This document shows, piece by piece, positions 5,120-5,401 of a stretch of DNA of 5,401 bases (positions are counted from its first letter, which is position 1; every line of letters starts with the position of its first letter). The notes under the pieces are model-generated. The model was not told where the DNA came from. It made no database searches and was given only the letters and a program-made list of their open reading frames with translations. A program made the position numbers and the translations under genes. The DNA comes from Methanosarcinales archaeon (lineage in GTDB: Archaea > Halobacteriota > Methanosarcinia > Methanosarcinales > Methanogasteraceae), in NCBI GenBank assembly GCA_003661105.1, contig QMVM01000151.1, positions 1 to 5,401 of the forward strand. The letters are read 5' to 3'.

Positions 5120-5125
5120 CAGCAT

Positions 5126-5401
5126 CTACGCCACTTTCTTAATCGCAAGAACAGAACTGTGAACCTTTCTTGCGATCGTTTCCGGTGCGGTTTTGCGCAT
5201 GAGCCGCTTTAGCACGCTCTCATCCTTTGAACCCATAACGAGCAGATCGAAGCGCTGTTGTCTGGTAAGTCTTGCGAGTTCATCACTTTGCTTGCCAACT
5301 AGAACCTGCGAGCTTGCCGCAACTCCCCTATCGCGCGCGATATCTGCAATAGAGTCTGCGAGCGCCTGCCCTCGGTCCAACCGGTTCTCCTTCATCTTGT
5401 C
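5126..5401 (-). CDS. universal stress protein (UspA family), N-terminus outside window
   Basis: The last 91 codons of a UspA-family cytoplasmic protein, open to the right edge. The family is usually 140-150 residues, so about 50-60 are missing; the ATG at 5395 is internal, since the frame stays open upstream. Numbering from that Met: VLVGKQSDELARL (31-43) is the usual V-x-x-G-x-x-x-x-E-I-x-x-x-A strand-helix, FDLLVMGSK (49-57) is the conserved D-L-I-V-M-G-S block, and SVLAIKK (81-87) is the last strand. The ATP-binding pattern G-x2-G-x9-G-S/T is mostly lost: Gly55 is kept, but the next two glycines are Asp58 and Lys68, with Thr69 kept. The protein therefore probably belongs to the non-ATP-binding type. 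Partner and stress are unknown. It is convergent with the gene at 4174, with a 235-bp gap holding terminators. Confidence 0.88.
   Translation of the reverse strand, partial: DKMKENRLDRGQALADSIADIARDRGVAASSQVLVGKQSDELARLTRQQRFDLLVMGSKDESVLKRLMRKTAPETIARKVHSSVLAIKKVA

Noticed and set aside
1..5401. CRISPR array, insertion sequence, tRNA or rRNA
   Set aside because: No regularly spaced direct repeats, transposase motifs, cloverleaf with T-loop consensus or rRNA-like sequence were seen on either strand.

Overview
The window looks archaeal, most likely from a euryarchaeote of the methanogen or methane/alkane-oxidiser type. The reasons are TATA-like boxes (no bacterial -35/-10 pairs) before the genes, strong Shine-Dalgarno sites extended with GGTGATC, and a membrane-antiporter operon laid out as in archaeal membrane-bound hydrogenase (Mbh) clusters. 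No 16S rRNA or lineage marker is present, so the lineage is an inference.

Positions 1-3777 (minus strand) hold eight tightly packed genes of an Mrp-type cation/proton antiporter module. In transcription order they are mrpE, mrpF, mrpG, a DUF4040 subunit (MbhD-like), an MbhE-like subunit, mrpB, mrpC and mrpD. mrpD runs off the left edge. The two small subunits in the middle correspond to the C-terminal part of bacterial MrpA, here as separate genes, and no NuoL-like MrpA N-terminal module is visible. The order matches mbhA-H. The cluster could therefore be a stand-alone Na+/H+ antiporter or the ion-pumping half of a larger redox complex whose other genes lie beyond position 1. All eight products are membrane proteins. 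mrpD supplies the ion-translocating channel with its conserved Glu and Lys residues, and the small subunits form the Na+-linked part.

Positions 3778-4173 are a divergent intergenic region of about 400 bp. It contains a TATA-like box for the mrp operon, a 14-codon leader reading frame in frame with mrpE, a dense series of inverted repeats, and a 15-bp dyad touching a second TATA-like box just before the rightward gene. No long conserved gene is recognised there.

Positions 4174-4890 (plus strand) encode a soluble 238-residue protein of unknown function, possibly a catalytically degenerate relative of the HhH-GPD (endonuclease III) fold. It is followed by a hairpin plus T-tract terminator. A second, longer inverted repeat then separates it from a convergent universal stress protein gene (5126-5401, minus strand), which is cut by the right edge and has lost most of the ATP-binding glycine motif. 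The most unusual parts are the 3784-4160 intergenic region and the unknown gene.
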